Shown in pieces: positions 43,922 through 53,272 of a DNA stretch of 64,000 nt. Origin of the DNA: Desulfovibrio sp. (GTDB taxonomy: Bacteria; Desulfobacterota; Desulfovibrionia; Desulfovibrionales; Desulfovibrionaceae); assembly GCA_031287575.1 (NCBI GenBank), contig JAITSV010000034.1:1-64000 (forward strand). Reading direction: 5' to 3'. The translations under genes and the position numbers were made by a program. Positions within the stretch are counted from its first letter, which is position 1, and the number at the start of each line of letters is the position of its first letter. Under the pieces are notes generated by a model. It worked only from the letters and a program-made list of their open reading frames with translations, searched no databases and was not told the origin of the DNA.

Positions 43922-45934
43922 ATGCCGCACGCCTCCCTTGCCCTTGCCTGGCAGCGCCTGCCGCTGTGGCTGCGCATCCGTCTCGTGCACGGCAGCGTGG
44001 GGTCCGTCCATCGGCTGCGCTGCGCCGCCGACGCCATCACCCGCTCGCAATCCCCCGCCGCTTCGCCCGACAACCCCACAGGCCCCTACGGGCGTGAAGA
44101 CCTGCTGCGCACCGGCCGCGAACTGCTGCTGGCCGCGTGGGAAGACGACCCCTGCAACGGCCAGTTGGCCGGGCAGGTACTGCTGCTGCATCAGCGCATG
44201 CCCTGGCTGCACCCCGCGCTGGCCGCGCTGCTGGCCGCCGTGCACGGGGCCTGGCGGCGGCCCGCCGATCTTGTCCGCTACGAACGGCTGGCCACCCAGG
44301 CCGACTGGATGCGCCTGCAACGCCATGTGGATGACGAGCGCCAACGCGAGCCGGACAACCTGTTCTGGGTGCGGCAGGCCGTGGCCGTGGGCGAACTTTC
44401 CGGCGACCTGGACTGGCTGGACGGGCATCTGCACCGGGCCGAAGCCCGACTTGCCCCGTCTGGCGGATCTGGTCCAACTGGCCCGGCTGGCGCAGCCGGA
44501 ACCGGATCCCCTCTCGCTCCCCTCTTCGCCCATCTTCACGGCTGCCTCGCGGCCAACCGCGCTTCCGCCTGTACGGGGCAGGATGATGGCGGGGCCAGCG
44601 CCGCCCGCCACCATGACGCCGCACTGGCCCGTTTTCGCGCCGCCGCGCTGGCCGTGTCCGGCCTGCCAAAATCCGATCCCACTGTATCCGAACGGTCGGG
44701 CACCGCCGCACCGGGCAACGGCTGCTGGCTGGCCCCGGTGGAGCACGCCGCCCACTGCCTGGTCCGCCTGGGCGACGCCCCCGCCGCCCTGCCCCTGTGG
44801 GACGCGGTGCTGGCCGCCCGGCCCTGGCACGTCAACCTCGCCCTGCGCGCCCACGACGTCTGGCGCGGCGTGGACACCCCGGAGGCCGCCCCCGCCGGGT
44901 CCACCGCCGTGCTGCTCTATTCGTGGAACAAGGCGCGGGAACTGGACACCGCCCTTGCCCACCTGGCCCCCGGCCTGCGGGACGTGGCCCGCATCGCCCT
45001 GCTGGACAACGGCTCGACCGATGGCACCGATGGCACCGGTGGCACTGGCGGCACCGGCGACGTGGTGCGCGCCTGGGCAGACCGGTTCGGCCAGGACCGC
45101 TGCACCGCCGTGCACCTGCCGGTCAACGTGGGGGCCGCCGCCGCGCGCAACTGGCTGATGCACCTGCCCGAGGTGGCCGCCTGCGACTTTGCCGCCTATC
45201 TGGACGACGATGCCGCCGTGCCCGCCGACTGGCTGCGCCGCCTGGCCGGGGCGGTGCGCCGCCAGCCGGATGCCGCCGCCTGGGGCGGGCGCACCCTGGA
45301 CTGGCACGCCCCGTACGTGGTCCAGTCCGCCGACCTGCACCTGAGCGCGCACTTCCGCGCGCCGGAAGGCACCCCGCCGGACCTCGCCGCCTTCGCGGAC
45401 GACACCCCGCCACCGCCCGGAGGCGCCACGGACGGCGCAGCCGAAGGCCCGCAACGCGACGCCCTGTCGCCGGAGGTGGCCTTTTCCCCGGCCCGCGCCC
45501 ATGCGCTGCCCTTTTCGGTCAGCGACCTGCACGCCCAGGTCACGGACATGGGGCGCTTCGACTACCTGCGCCCGTGCATTTCGGTGACCGGGTGCTGCCA
45601 CCTGTTCCGCACCGCCGAACTGCTGGAAGGCGGGGGCTTTTCCCTTTCGCTGTCGCCCTCGCAGTACGACGACCTGGAGCACGACCTGCGCCGGGCCCGC
45701 GCCGGGCGCCTGGCCTGCTACACCGGCTTTCTGCCCGTGCGCCACATGAAGCGTAGCGGCAAGGCCGTGCGCATGGGGGCAGCACAGTTCGGCAACGGCC
45801 TGGGCAACCGGTACAAGCTTTCGGGCATGTTCGACGCCGCCGAGGTGCTGACCATGCGCCGCCGCGAGTTCGAGGCGCTGGAACGCGACCTGCTGCGCAA
45901 ACTGGCGGCGCTTGGCACGCGCACGGGTTCCTGA
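43922..45934 (+). CDS. Large family 2 glycosyltransferase with helical N-terminal domain
   Basis: Predicted 670-aa glycosyltransferase. The first about 310 residues are Ala/Leu-rich helical repeats of a TPR-like look (GNGCWLAPVEHAAHCLVRLG, APAALPLWDAVLAARPWHVN). Then a GT2 domain begins with STAVLLYSWNKARELDTALA, ALLDNGSTDGTDGT and VHLPVNVGAAAARNWLM, with YLDDDAAVPADWLRRLAGAV as the DxD-like site near residue 427. A Gly/Thr repeat (GTDGTGGTGGTGD) interrupts the GT2 domain near residue 365. The N-terminal module has no close match that I recognise and may organise a multi-enzyme complex. The downstream flavoprotein starts 150 bases after the stop. Confidence 0.8.
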   Translation: MPHASLALAWQRLPLWLRIRLVHGSVGSVHRLRCAADAITRSQSPAASPDNPTGPYGREDLLRTGRELLLAAWEDDPCNGQLAGQVLLLHQRMPWLHPALAALLAAVHGAWRRPADLVRYERLATQADWMRLQRHVDDERQREPDNLFWVRQAVAVGELSGDLDWLDGHLHRAEARLAPSGGSGPTGPAGAAGTGSPLAPLFAHLHGCLAANRASACTGQDDGGASAARHHDAALARFRAAALAVSGLPKSDPTVSERSGTAAPGNGCWLAPVEHAAHCLVRLGDAPAALPLWDAVLAARPWHVNLALRAHDVWRGVDTPEAAPAGSTAVLLYSWNKARELDTALAHLAPGLRDVARIALLDNGSTDGTDGTGGTGGTGDVVRAWADRFGQDRCTAVHLPVNVGAAAARNWLMHLPEVAACDFAAYLDDDAAVPADWLRRLAGAVRRQPDAAAWGGRTLDWHAPYVVQSADLHLSAHFRAPEGTPPDLAAFADDTPPPPGGATDGAAEGPQRDALSPEVAFSPARAHALPFSVSDLHAQVTDMGRFDYLRPCISVTGCCHLFRTAELLEGGGFSLSLSPSQYDDLEHDLRRARAGRLACYTGFLPVRHMKRSGKAVRMGAAQFGNGLGNRYKLSGMFDAAEVLTMRRREFEALERDLLRKLAALGTRTGS

Positions 45935-46085
45935 CGGCAGGGCCTGACTGCAGGGCCTGACGACGGGGCTTGCCCGGACCGGGCCCATCAGGCACGATTA
46001 CCCCGGCCCACCACGACCACCACGCCCCGCACCGGGGCATACGGCAACCGCGCGGACGCACCGCGCGCCCCCCGCAGGACATCAC

Positions 46086-47453
46086 ATGCACTTCAGATAC
46101 CTGATCATCGGCGCAGGCCCCACCGGCCTTGGCGCGGCCCACCGACTGGCGGAACTGGGCGAACACTCCGTGCTGGTGCTGGAGCGCAACCCCTACGCCG
46201 GGGGACTGGCCGCCAGCTTCCGCGACGCGGCGGGGTTCACCTGGGACATCGGCGGGCACGTGGTGTTCTCGCACTACACCTATTTCGACAACCTGGTGGA
46301 TGCGCTGCTGGGCGGTGAATACCTGGAGCACATGCGCATCGCGCGGGTGCGCATTGCCGGGCGCTGGGTGCCCTACCCCTTCCAGAACAACATCCGCCAC
46401 CTGCCCGGGGACATGCAGTGGGAATGCGTGCAGGCCCTGCTGCCCGGCCACCGGCGCGAAGAATCGCCCACCAACTTCGCGGAATGGTTCGAATACGTCT
46501 TCGGCGCGGGCATCGCCAAATATTTCATGCGGCCTTACAACTTCAAGGTGTGGGCCACCCCTGCCGAAATGATGAGCTATCAGTGGATCGGCGAACGGGT
46601 CAGCGTCATCGACCTGGAAATGGTGCTGCGCAACCTGGTGCTGCAACTGGACAACGTGAGCTGGGGTCCCAACAACCTGTTCCGCTTTCCGCAACAGGGC
46701 GGCACCGGCGAAATCTTCACCCGGCTGGCCGCGCGCCTGGGCGACAAGGTGCGCCTGAACACCCCCGTGGCCGCCGTGGACCCGGCCGCGCGCGCCGTGC
46801 ACACCGCCGACGGCGAGGTCATCACCTACGAACGCCTGTTGACCACCGGCCCGCTGGACATCCTGATCCGCGACCAGGTCGGGGCGGGCCCCGCCGCCGC
46901 CATGGCGGGCGACGGCCTGCGCGCCGCCGCCGGGCAACTGGCCCGCAACGGGGTGTACGTGGCCGGGGTGGGCGTGAACGGCATGCGCGAGGACGACACC
47001 TGCTGGATGTATTTTCCGGAATCCAACGCCCCCTTCTACCGCCTGACCAACTTCCACAACTATTCGCCCCGCAACGCGGCCCGGCCCGGCCACCAGCGCG
47101 CGCTGATGGCCGAAACCTCGTGGTCGGACCACAAGCCCGAGCAACTGGACACCCTGATGGACAAGACCATCGAGGGGCTTGTAAACACCTCCATGCTCCA
47201 CCCCGATGAGCGGGCGCGCATCGCGTCGCGGTGGTCCATTGCCGTGGACTACGGCTACCCGGTGCCCACCCTGGGGCGCGACGACGCCCTGCGCATCATC
47301 CAGCCGTGGCTGGAAGCGCACGGCATATACTCGCGCGGGCGCTTCGGCGGGTGGAAATACGAGGCCGCCAACATGGACCATTCGGTCATGCAGGGCGTGG
47401 AATGGGCCGGGCGCATGGTGCTCGGCGAAGAGGAAACCACCTACAAGCTGTAA
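46086..47453 (+). CDS. FAD-dependent oxidoreductase (amine-oxidase/UGM-like)
   Basis: Predicted 455-aa flavoprotein. The dinucleotide-binding start YLIIGAGPTGLGAAHRLAEL is followed by VLVLERNPYAGGLAASF, the ribose-binding acidic end and GGL turn. WDIGGHVVFSHYTYF resembles the flavin-contact region of UDP-galactopyranose mutase and HemY-like proteins. The ending MDHSVMQGVEWAGRMVLGEE is the FAD-binding C-terminal motif. The reaction might be on a nucleotide sugar or lipid-linked sugar, as its neighbours suggest, but this is inference. The next gene starts about 37 bases later. Confidence 0.82.
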   Translation: MHFRYLIIGAGPTGLGAAHRLAELGEHSVLVLERNPYAGGLAASFRDAAGFTWDIGGHVVFSHYTYFDNLVDALLGGEYLEHMRIARVRIAGRWVPYPFQNNIRHLPGDMQWECVQALLPGHRREESPTNFAEWFEYVFGAGIAKYFMRPYNFKVWATPAEMMSYQWIGERVSVIDLEMVLRNLVLQLDNVSWGPNNLFRFPQQGGTGEIFTRLAARLGDKVRLNTPVAAVDPAARAVHTADGEVITYERLLTTGPLDILIRDQVGAGPAAAMAGDGLRAAAGQLARNGVYVAGVGVNGMREDDTCWMYFPESNAPFYRLTNFHNYSPRNAARPGHQRALMAETSWSDHKPEQLDTLMDKTIEGLVNTSMLHPDERARIASRWSIAVDYGYPVPTLGRDDALRIIQPWLEAHGIYSRGRFGGWKYEAANMDHSVMQGVEWAGRMVLGEEETTYKL

Positions 47454-47490
47454 TGCGGCCGCCTGACCGGCGACCCGATTCGAGACCACC

Positions 47491-48561
47491 ATGAATGCAC
47501 AACGCTACGAGGCGCGGCGCGAAACCCTGCGCGCCGCCATGCGCGAAAAAGGCCTTTCCGCCCTGCTGGTCAGCCACGCGGCCAACCGGTTCTACCTTTC
47601 CGGCTTCGAACTGCACGACGTGCAGCTGAACGAGAGCGCCGGGTACCTCATCGTCACCGCCGGCGGCAACGACTGGCTGTGCACCGACCCCCGCTACCTC
47701 GACGCGGCCCGCCGCCTGTGGCCCGAAGAGCGCGTGTTCATCTATTCCGGCGACGCGCCGGGCCAGATCAACGGCCTGCTCAAGGACAAGGTGCGCGGCA
47801 CCGTGGGCTTCGAGGCGCGCGCCGTGACCCTGGACTTCTTCGACAAGGTCTCGCCCGGCCTGACCATGGAACGGGCCGACGGCATGGTCGAGGAAATGCG
47901 GGTAATCAAGGAACCCGAGGAAATCGAGCTGATGCGCCGCTCGGCCGCCCTGAACCACCGGCTCATGGAATGGGTGCCCGGCACCCTCGTGCCGGGCCGT
48001 ACCGAAGCCGAGGTGGCCTGGGACATCGAAAAGTTCTTCCGCGAGCACGGGGCCAGCGAGCTGGCCTTCTCCAGCATCGTGGGCGTGGGTACCAACGGCG
48101 CCCTGCCCCACTACGCCCCCGGCGACGTGAAGCTGACAGAAAACTGCCCGGTGCTGGTGGACGTGGGCGCCCGGCTGGACCTGTACAACTCGGACCAGAC
48201 CCGCACCTTCTGGGTGGGCGACAAGCCCGCCGACCACTTCACCCGCGCCCTGGAGCAGACCAAGGCCGCCCAGGCAGAAGCCATCAGGATCATGCGCCCC
48301 GGCCTGCCCGTGGCCGACGCCTACCGCGCCGCGCGCGCCCACTTCGAGGCGCAAGGGGTAGCCGCCCACTTCACCCACGCGCTGGGGCACGGCATCGGCC
48401 TGGAAACCCACGAGCCGCCCAGCCTGAACCCGCGCAACGAAATGGTGCTCAAGCCCGGCATGATCGTGACCGTGGAACCCGGCCTGTACTACCCCGAATG
48501 GGGCGGCATCCGCTGGGAATACATGGTGCTGGTCACCGAGGACGGGGTGGAGATTCTCTAG
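47491..48561 (+). CDS. M24 family aminopeptidase (Xaa-Pro dipeptidase-like)
   Basis: Predicted 356-aa cytoplasmic metallopeptidase. An N-terminal creatinase-like domain (ALLVSHAANRFYLSGFELHD) precedes the pita-bread domain. The metal ligands are visible as VLVDVGARLDLYNSDQTRTF (two Asp), HALGHGIGLETHEPPSLNP (His), MIVTVEPGLYYPEWGG (Glu) and RWEYMVLVTEDG (Glu). Length matches YpdF/PepQ-like proteins. A run of short gaps joins it to the flavoprotein, so an operon is possible. Specific peptide substrates are not predictable. Confidence 0.9.
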   Translation: MNAQRYEARRETLRAAMREKGLSALLVSHAANRFYLSGFELHDVQLNESAGYLIVTAGGNDWLCTDPRYLDAARRLWPEERVFIYSGDAPGQINGLLKDKVRGTVGFEARAVTLDFFDKVSPGLTMERADGMVEEMRVIKEPEEIELMRRSAALNHRLMEWVPGTLVPGRTEAEVAWDIEKFFREHGASELAFSSIVGVGTNGALPHYAPGDVKLTENCPVLVDVGARLDLYNSDQTRTFWVGDKPADHFTRALEQTKAAQAEAIRIMRPGLPVADAYRAARAHFEAQGVAAHFTHALGHGIGLETHEPPSLNPRNEMVLKPGMIVTVEPGLYYPEWGGIRWEYMVLVTEDGVEIL

Positions 48562-48783
48562 CTCCCTCCCCGGCGAGGAAATCCGCAATGCATGCGCCCG
48601 GCCCCTGCGAGGGGTCGGGCGTTTCGCGTGAGGAGGGCTGGGCAAGGTTCCCGGATCGCAACGAGGCCGGGCAGCTTGACACGATGGCTCAGTCGGGGCA
48701 CCTCCCCCGTACCGGCGGCCAGCTCCCCCCTGTGCTCCCGCATCCCCCCGTCCGCCGCCCCACACTCACCCACAGGAGACCCC

Positions 48784-49200
48784 GTGGCCCGCAAACGCCC
48801 CCGCAAGCCTTCCCCGCCGTTGCCGCCGCCGCACGAATCAGCGCGGCTGTACGCGCGCATCGCGCCCCGGCACATCGCCATGTTCCGCTTTCTGCTGGAG
48901 GCGCAGGACAACCTGGGCTACATGACCGTGCTCGATCGCGGGGTCGGGGGCGGCGGGACCGTGGATGGCAACGGCGCGGACGGCAACGGTACAGCGCGGA
49001 ACGGGCACCCCACGGAAGGCGGCACCTCCGGCGACATGGGCAAGGGGACCACTGGCCCCGGCGCGGACGCCGTGCTCAAGATCGTGTTCTCGCCCCATCA
49101 GGAGCGGGAGATGCGCGCCTTTCTCGAATCCATGCGCGCCACCATTCCCTTCGGGGTTTTCGAATCGCCGTTGCGCATACAGGCCAAACTGGCGGAATAA
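48784..49200 (+). CDS. DUF4911-like protein with Gly/Asn-rich insert
   Basis: Predicted 138-aa protein of unknown role. RIAPRHIAMFRFLLEAQDNL then GYMTVLDR and VLKIVFSPHQEREMRAFLES form a family-like core, of the type annotated DUF4911 in sulfate reducers. A Gly/Asn/Thr-rich low-complexity stretch (GGTVDGNGADGNGTARNGHP) of about 40 residues splits the core. GTG 48784 follows CACAGGAGACCCC and is chosen over the 64-residue upstream extension, which looks non-coding. Downstream lie a 14-bp minisatellite and a strong terminator. Function is not known. Confidence 0.72.
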   Translation: MARKRPRKPSPPLPPPHESARLYARIAPRHIAMFRFLLEAQDNLGYMTVLDRGVGGGGTVDGNGADGNGTARNGHPTEGGTSGDMGKGTTGPGADAVLKIVFSPHQEREMRAFLESMRATIPFGVFESPLRIQAKLAE

Positions 49201-49210
49201 GACCGGCGGG

Positions 49211-49266
49211 CAGGCCCGACGCGACAGGCCCGACGCGACAGGACTGACGCGACAGGACTGACGCGG
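49211..49266. repeat. 14-bp tandem repeat
   Basis: Four units: CAGGCCCGACGCGA twice, CAGGACTGACGCGA once, and CAGGACTGACGCGG once. It lies between the DUF4911-like stop and the terminator at 49308. It is a likely length-variable minisatellite. Confidence 0.8.
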
Positions 49267-49307
49267 CAAGGCCGACGTTCCTGTCCGCGTGCCCATGCAT
49301 CACACGG

Positions 49308-49350
49308 CAAACGAGCGGGGCGCACCAACATGGTGCGCCCCGCTCGTTTG
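49308..49350. terminator. Bidirectional terminator with 20-bp perfect stem
   Basis: CAAACGAGCGGGGCGCACCA (49308-49327) pairs without mismatch with TGGTGCGCCCCGCTCGTTTG (49331-49350) around a 3-base loop. It lies between convergent genes, the DUF4911-like gene and the photolyase, and serves both. Flanking T/A tracts are short, but the stem is very strong. Confidence 0.85.
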
Positions 49351-49393
49351 TTGCCTGCCCCATTCAGAAATGACTGGCCATCCCCGCGCCTGC

Positions 49394-50899
49394 TCAGAAC
49401 AGCGTGCCCTGCTTCCCGGCCCCGCCGCGCAGCGCCTGCATGCGCCGGATGTACGCGCCCACGTCGAACTTGGAGCGCGCCCCGTTGTAGGTCATGGAAC
49501 GGATGGTGCCCTGCACGGGCCGTTCGCCCCACGGCCTGTCATGCACCCCTCCTGCCGACCAGGCGATGCCGGTGTAGCCGTTGCTGTCGCGGCCATCCAG
49601 AAAGTAGCGGTCGTTCAGGGCCACGGCGGCGCGCACGGCATCTTCGGGCGTGGGCGACCACAGCAGGATCTGCTTGGCCCAGTACATGCGCAGGTAGCCG
49701 TGCATGCGCCCGGTGACCACCATTTCGGTCTGGGCCGCGTTCCACAGCGGGTCCGCGGTGCGCGCGGCGGCCAGTTGGGCCTCGTCGTACAGGGCCGGGC
49801 GCGGGTCGCGACGGTGCTTGTCCAGGGTGGCCAGCGCCCAGTCGGGAAAGCAGGTGACGGCGTCGTAATCCTGCGCGTGCAGACAGAAATTGTCGGCCAG
49901 TTCGCGCCGCACGATCAGTTCTTCCAGAAACGAGGCGCGGCAGTCGTCCGGCACGTCCGGCACGTCTGGACCGTCCGGCCCATTGGCATGGGCCTGGGCC
50001 GCCAGCGCGGCCCGCTGGGCGGACAGCATGCCGAAGTGCAGGTACGGCGACAGGCCGGACACGCCATGGGCATTGGGATCATTGCGCAGGTGGTAGCGGT
50101 GCAGGCGGGTGCGGATGAAGTCGTCCAGCGCGGCGCGGGCCGCGTCCTCTCCGGGGGGGATGTCCGGCAGGCCCGGCAGCGGCCCCACCTCGGCCACGCT
50201 GCGATCCACGGCAAGGTTGTCGCGCAGGGACGCCCAGTCCACTTCCGGGACGGTCAGCGTCCACGGCACGGGAGATACGGGGGGTACGGGCGGCGCGGAG
50301 GGCAAGGCAGGGAGGGGAACAAGAAATTCCGGCAACAGGCGATGGATTTTCGGGCGCAGGGTGCGGGCCGCGTATTCGCGCTTGGGCGAGGCCGCCCGGC
50401 AGGGCACCACGTTGCGGCCATCCACCTCGTGCAGGGGACAAAACCCGGCCAGACCTCGCGCGGCGGATGCCAGCCACGCCCGCTTCACCCGCAGCACGTC
50501 GAAATCGGTGACCACCAGCGCGGCGTTCACCGAGCGGGCATGGCCCACCACCTCTTCCGGCGGGTTGCCGCGCAGCACCACCAGGGGGATGCCCGCCGCC
50601 GCCAGATGGCGCGCGGTTTCCTCCATCCCGCGCAGCAGGAAGCCGAACTGGCGGATGGTGGCGCCCAGAAAACTGTTCGCCAGGCACCACACCACGGCCA
50701 GCGGCGCGCCCAGCCGGGCGGCCTCGGCATGGGCGTGCAGCAGCGCCCAGTTGTCGCGGGCGCGGTGCTCGCGGTGCATCCAGTACAACACCGGGCCTCG
50801 TCCCGGACTTCCGGCGGGTCCGCCATGCATGCCCACCACGCGTCGGGGGTCCACGACCGGCGAAGGGCCCGACGGCGGGTACGCATCCTGCGGCGCCAT
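49394..50899 (-). CDS. Class II cyclobutane pyrimidine dimer photolyase
   Basis: Predicted 501-aa light-dependent DNA repair enzyme splitting pyrimidine dimers with FADH. VLYWMHREHRARDNWALLHA and PLAVVWCLANSFLGATIRQF begin the N-terminal domain. The FAD/DNA domain has LSPYLHFGMLSAQ, EELIVRRELADNFCLH and the class II hallmark MYWAKQILLWSPTPEDAVRA, then ALNDRYFLDGRDSNGYTGIA. ATG 50899 is preceded by GGGAAAGGGAGGATGTC. The linker holds an Asp/Pro repeat (GPDGPDVPDVPDD) and a Pro/Val repeat. Such enzymes in strict anaerobes protect light-exposed cells. It faces the terminator at 49308. Confidence 0.92.
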   Translation of the reverse strand: MAPQDAYPPSGPSPVVDPRRVVGMHGGPAGSPGRGPVLYWMHREHRARDNWALLHAHAEAARLGAPLAVVWCLANSFLGATIRQFGFLLRGMEETARHLAAAGIPLVVLRGNPPEEVVGHARSVNAALVVTDFDVLRVKRAWLASAARGLAGFCPLHEVDGRNVVPCRAASPKREYAARTLRPKIHRLLPEFLVPLPALPSAPPVPPVSPVPWTLTVPEVDWASLRDNLAVDRSVAEVGPLPGLPDIPPGEDAARAALDDFIRTRLHRYHLRNDPNAHGVSGLSPYLHFGMLSAQRAALAAQAHANGPDGPDVPDVPDDCRASFLEELIVRRELADNFCLHAQDYDAVTCFPDWALATLDKHRRDPRPALYDEAQLAAARTADPLWNAAQTEMVVTGRMHGYLRMYWAKQILLWSPTPEDAVRAAVALNDRYFLDGRDSNGYTGIAWSAGGVHDRPWGERPVQGTIRSMTYNGARSKFDVGAYIRRMQALRGGAGKQGTLF

Positions 50900-50988
50900 G
50901 ACATCCTCCCTTTCCCGAAGCCCTGCCGCCCGGCGCACCCCGTGCCCGTGCTGCCACCGGGATCACCAGGACGGACGGGGCGGACGCC

Positions 50989-51798
50989 TCAGTGTGTTTC
51001 CAGCGACTCCATGCACGACTTGAGGTCGCAGATCATGTCCAGCACGTCCATGTTGTGGTTGACGCGCCAGTAGAACTCCTCGACCTCGAAGGGCTTGGTG
51101 AGAAAATCGTTGGAACCGTTCTTGAGAAACTGGGCGGTAAGCGGGCCGGACCCCACCGAAGACACCCCGATGATGGCCACGCGGTCCATCTTGTGGCGGC
51201 CGCGCAGTTCGCGCACCAGTTCGATGCCATCCATGTTGGGCATCTGATAGTCGGTGATCACCAGGCGGGTATGCGGATTTTCCTCGAACACGGCCAGCGC
51301 TTCCACGCCGTCCCCGGCCTCCAGCACGCGAAAGCGCTGCACTTCCAGCAGCTTCTTGATCTGGGCGCGCTGGGTGCGCGAATCGTCCACCACCAGCGCG
51401 GTGATGAACTGGTTCTTGAACACCCGCTCCAGGCTGGCCACCATGGGGTCCATGTCCTGGATGGACCCCTTGAAGAAATAGTCCACCACGCGCCGCTCGA
51501 TGAACCGGCGGCGGATTTCGTCGTTGAAGGTGGCGGTCAGCACGATGGACGGCACCTTCCAGGCCAGGCACAGGTCCACGGCCTCGCCGTCGGGGGCATC
51601 GGGCAGGTTCAGGTCGATGACGGCGATGAAGATCTGCTGCCCGTGATCGCGCAGCAGGGCCTCGGCGTCCTGCATGGTGTGGGCAATGAGCGTGTCGAAC
51701 TGTGTAAGCGCCTGAATCTGCTTGCGGATGATCTTGGACTGCACGTTGCTGTCCTCGATGATCAGCACTGTACGCGGCACTTCTGCGGTCATGTTCAT
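50989..51798 (-). CDS. Response regulator with two receiver domains
   Basis: Predicted 269-aa cytoplasmic signalling protein without an output domain. The first receiver spans residues 10-130 (VLIIEDSNVQSKIIRKQIQA, AVIDLNLPDAPDGEAVD, VPSIVLTATF, VDYFFKGS). The second spans 138-265 (ALVVDDSRTQRAQIKKLLEV, LVITDYQMPNMDGIELV, NDFLTKPFEVEEFYW). Both have the acidic pair, the phosphoacceptor Asp and the Lys. Such tandem-REC proteins usually act as phospho-relay intermediates. The chosen ATG 51798 follows GGGGAGGCCGC. No kinase gene is adjacent. Confidence 0.9.
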   Translation of the reverse strand: MNMTAEVPRTVLIIEDSNVQSKIIRKQIQALTQFDTLIAHTMQDAEALLRDHGQQIFIAVIDLNLPDAPDGEAVDLCLAWKVPSIVLTATFNDEIRRRFIERRVVDYFFKGSIQDMDPMVASLERVFKNQFITALVVDDSRTQRAQIKKLLEVQRFRVLEAGDGVEALAVFEENPHTRLVITDYQMPNMDGIELVRELRGRHKMDRVAIIGVSSVGSGPLTAQFLKNGSNDFLTKPFEVEEFYWRVNHNMDVLDMICDLKSCMESLETH

Positions 51799-52106
51799 GC
51801 GGCCTCCCCGGCGCGGCGTCTGTCTGCGTGATGCGCGGATGCTACACGCTCGGCAGGGGGGGCGCAATGCCGCATGGTCCGGCACGTACGAATATCCCGT
51901 AAAAAAGGCGTTACGTTACAGACCGTTGCCCGCATTGCCCGTGGGGATTTTCCCTGCCGGGCATGGCAGGGACGAGCCGGAAGTGCCGAGCGACCGCGCT
52001 CGGCGGGCAGGGCGGCTCGCGGTGGGACGGATGGTATCCGACGGGATGCGGCAACGGGAAGGAGGCAAGGGAGGAACGACGGGGAAGCCGGGCGGACAGC
52101 CCGCGC
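51799..52106. other. Gap between response regulator and holB
   Basis: About 308 bases. TCCCTGCC (51951-51958) and GGCAGGGA (51965-51972) form an 8-bp stem with a 6-base loop. It lacks a T-run and could end the holB transcript only weakly. No gene or clear promoter is seen. Confidence 0.5.
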
Positions 52107-53060
52107 CTAGCGCACGCCCATGAACATCCGGGTAGCCAGCCAGTCCATGACCAGCGCCGGGTTCACCGGGCTGGGGCTCAGGGACAGGGCCTCCTGCGCG
52201 GCGGCCAGGGCCTCGTCGCAACGGCGCAGCCGGGCCAGGTCCATGCGCTCCGCCAGCAGGCGACCCAGGGGATCGGCGACGCGCCCGGCCAGCACGTCGG
52301 CCAGGGCGCGCTGGCAGTGCAGCACCACGGCGGCGGCAAGGGGGGCGTCCAGATCGCCCTTGCGCGAGGTGCGTTCCATCCAGCCGCCGCCGGTCTGGAT
52401 GAATTCCACCAGCGCGTCCAGCCAGTCGCGCACCGCCGGGGGCGGCGAGGCCGCATCGGTGGGCCAGGCCAGGGTGAGCACGAAGCTGCGCGACACCAGG
52501 GTGGGCAGCAGCCGTTCGCGCTGGGGGGCCAGCAGCACGAAGCAGGTGGTGGGACGGGGTTCTTCCAGCGATTTCAGCAGGCCGTTGGCCGCCTCCACGC
52601 GGGTGTGGGCGTCCACCAGCACCACCACGCGCCTGCGGCCCTCGCGCGGCGGTTCGCCCAACAGGCCGCGCAGCGCGCGCACGTTCTCTATGGAAAAGGA
52701 ACCTTCCTCGGCGCTGGGCTTGTTGCCGTCCAGCACCACGAGGTCGCGGTGGCCGCCCCCGGCCATGCGCAGGCAGGACGGGCAGGACAGGCAGGGGCGC
52801 TCGCCGTCCGGAGCTTCGCAGTTCAGCAGCGCCGCCCAGTACAGGGCCAGGGCCATGCGTTCCGGCGCGGTGCCGCCTTCCGCCAGCACCACCTGCGGCG
52901 GGGACGCGGCCAGCGCGTGCAGGTGGCCCACGGTGCGCTGGTGGCGGGGTGCCAGCAGCGGGGCCACGGCCTCGCGCGGGTCTTGCGGCGCGGGCGGGGC
53001 ATCCGTTGCGGTGGCAGCGGCGCGGCCGCGTTTGGGGGCAGTGGTGGTGTCGTTGGCCAT
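52107..53060 (-). CDS. holB: DNA polymerase III delta-prime subunit
   Basis: Predicted 317-aa clamp-loader subunit. The degenerate ATP site (VVLAEGGTAPERMALALYWA) is as expected for delta-prime. The zinc module CEAPDGERPCLSCPSCLRMA and the AAA+ segments SFSIENVRALRGLLGEPPRE, VVVLVDAHTRVEAANGLLKS then LEEPRPTTCFVLLAPQRERL are clear. The SRC of clamp loaders is VSRSFVLTL. Length matches HolB. It starts 213 bases below the purA stop and is separated from it by a terminator. Confidence 0.92.
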   Translation of the reverse strand: MANDTTTAPKRGRAAATATDAPPAPQDPREAVAPLLAPRHQRTVGHLHALAASPPQVVLAEGGTAPERMALALYWAALLNCEAPDGERPCLSCPSCLRMAGGGHRDLVVLDGNKPSAEEGSFSIENVRALRGLLGEPPREGRRRVVVLVDAHTRVEAANGLLKSLEEPRPTTCFVLLAPQRERLLPTLVSRSFVLTLAWPTDAASPPPAVRDWLDALVEFIQTGGGWMERTSRKGDLDAPLAAAVVLHCQRALADVLAGRVADPLGRLLAERMDLARLRRCDEALAAAQEALSLSPSPVNPALVMDWLATRMFMGVR

Positions 53061-53220
53061 GGTGATTCCGATACGAGTGTGATGCGGGTTCCGGCCCGCC
53101 GGTCAACTGGCCAGTTGGCCGGACAGACGGACGAACAGACGCGCCATGCTACCCGAAGGCGCGGGGGGCCGTCCATGCCTGCTGTCGCCCCGGCTCCGTA
53201 CGGCTGCACATCCGTCATGA

Positions 53221-53248
53221 AAAAGGGGCGGCCCGTGCCGCCCCTTTT
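53221..53248 (-). terminator. Intrinsic terminator of purA
   Basis: AAAAGGGGCGGC (53221-53232) pairs with GCCGCCCCTTTT (53237-53248) around CCGT. On the minus strand the stem is followed by TTTTTCA. It lies 25 bases past the purA stop, in the holB-purA gap. Confidence 0.85.
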
Positions 53249-53272
53249 CGAGTGGATATTCCGAACCGGGGC

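Noticed and set aside
43907..45988. 693-aa minus-strand ORF opposite the large glycosyltransferase
   Set aside because: Shadow of a real GT2 gene on the plus strand, with no known motif.
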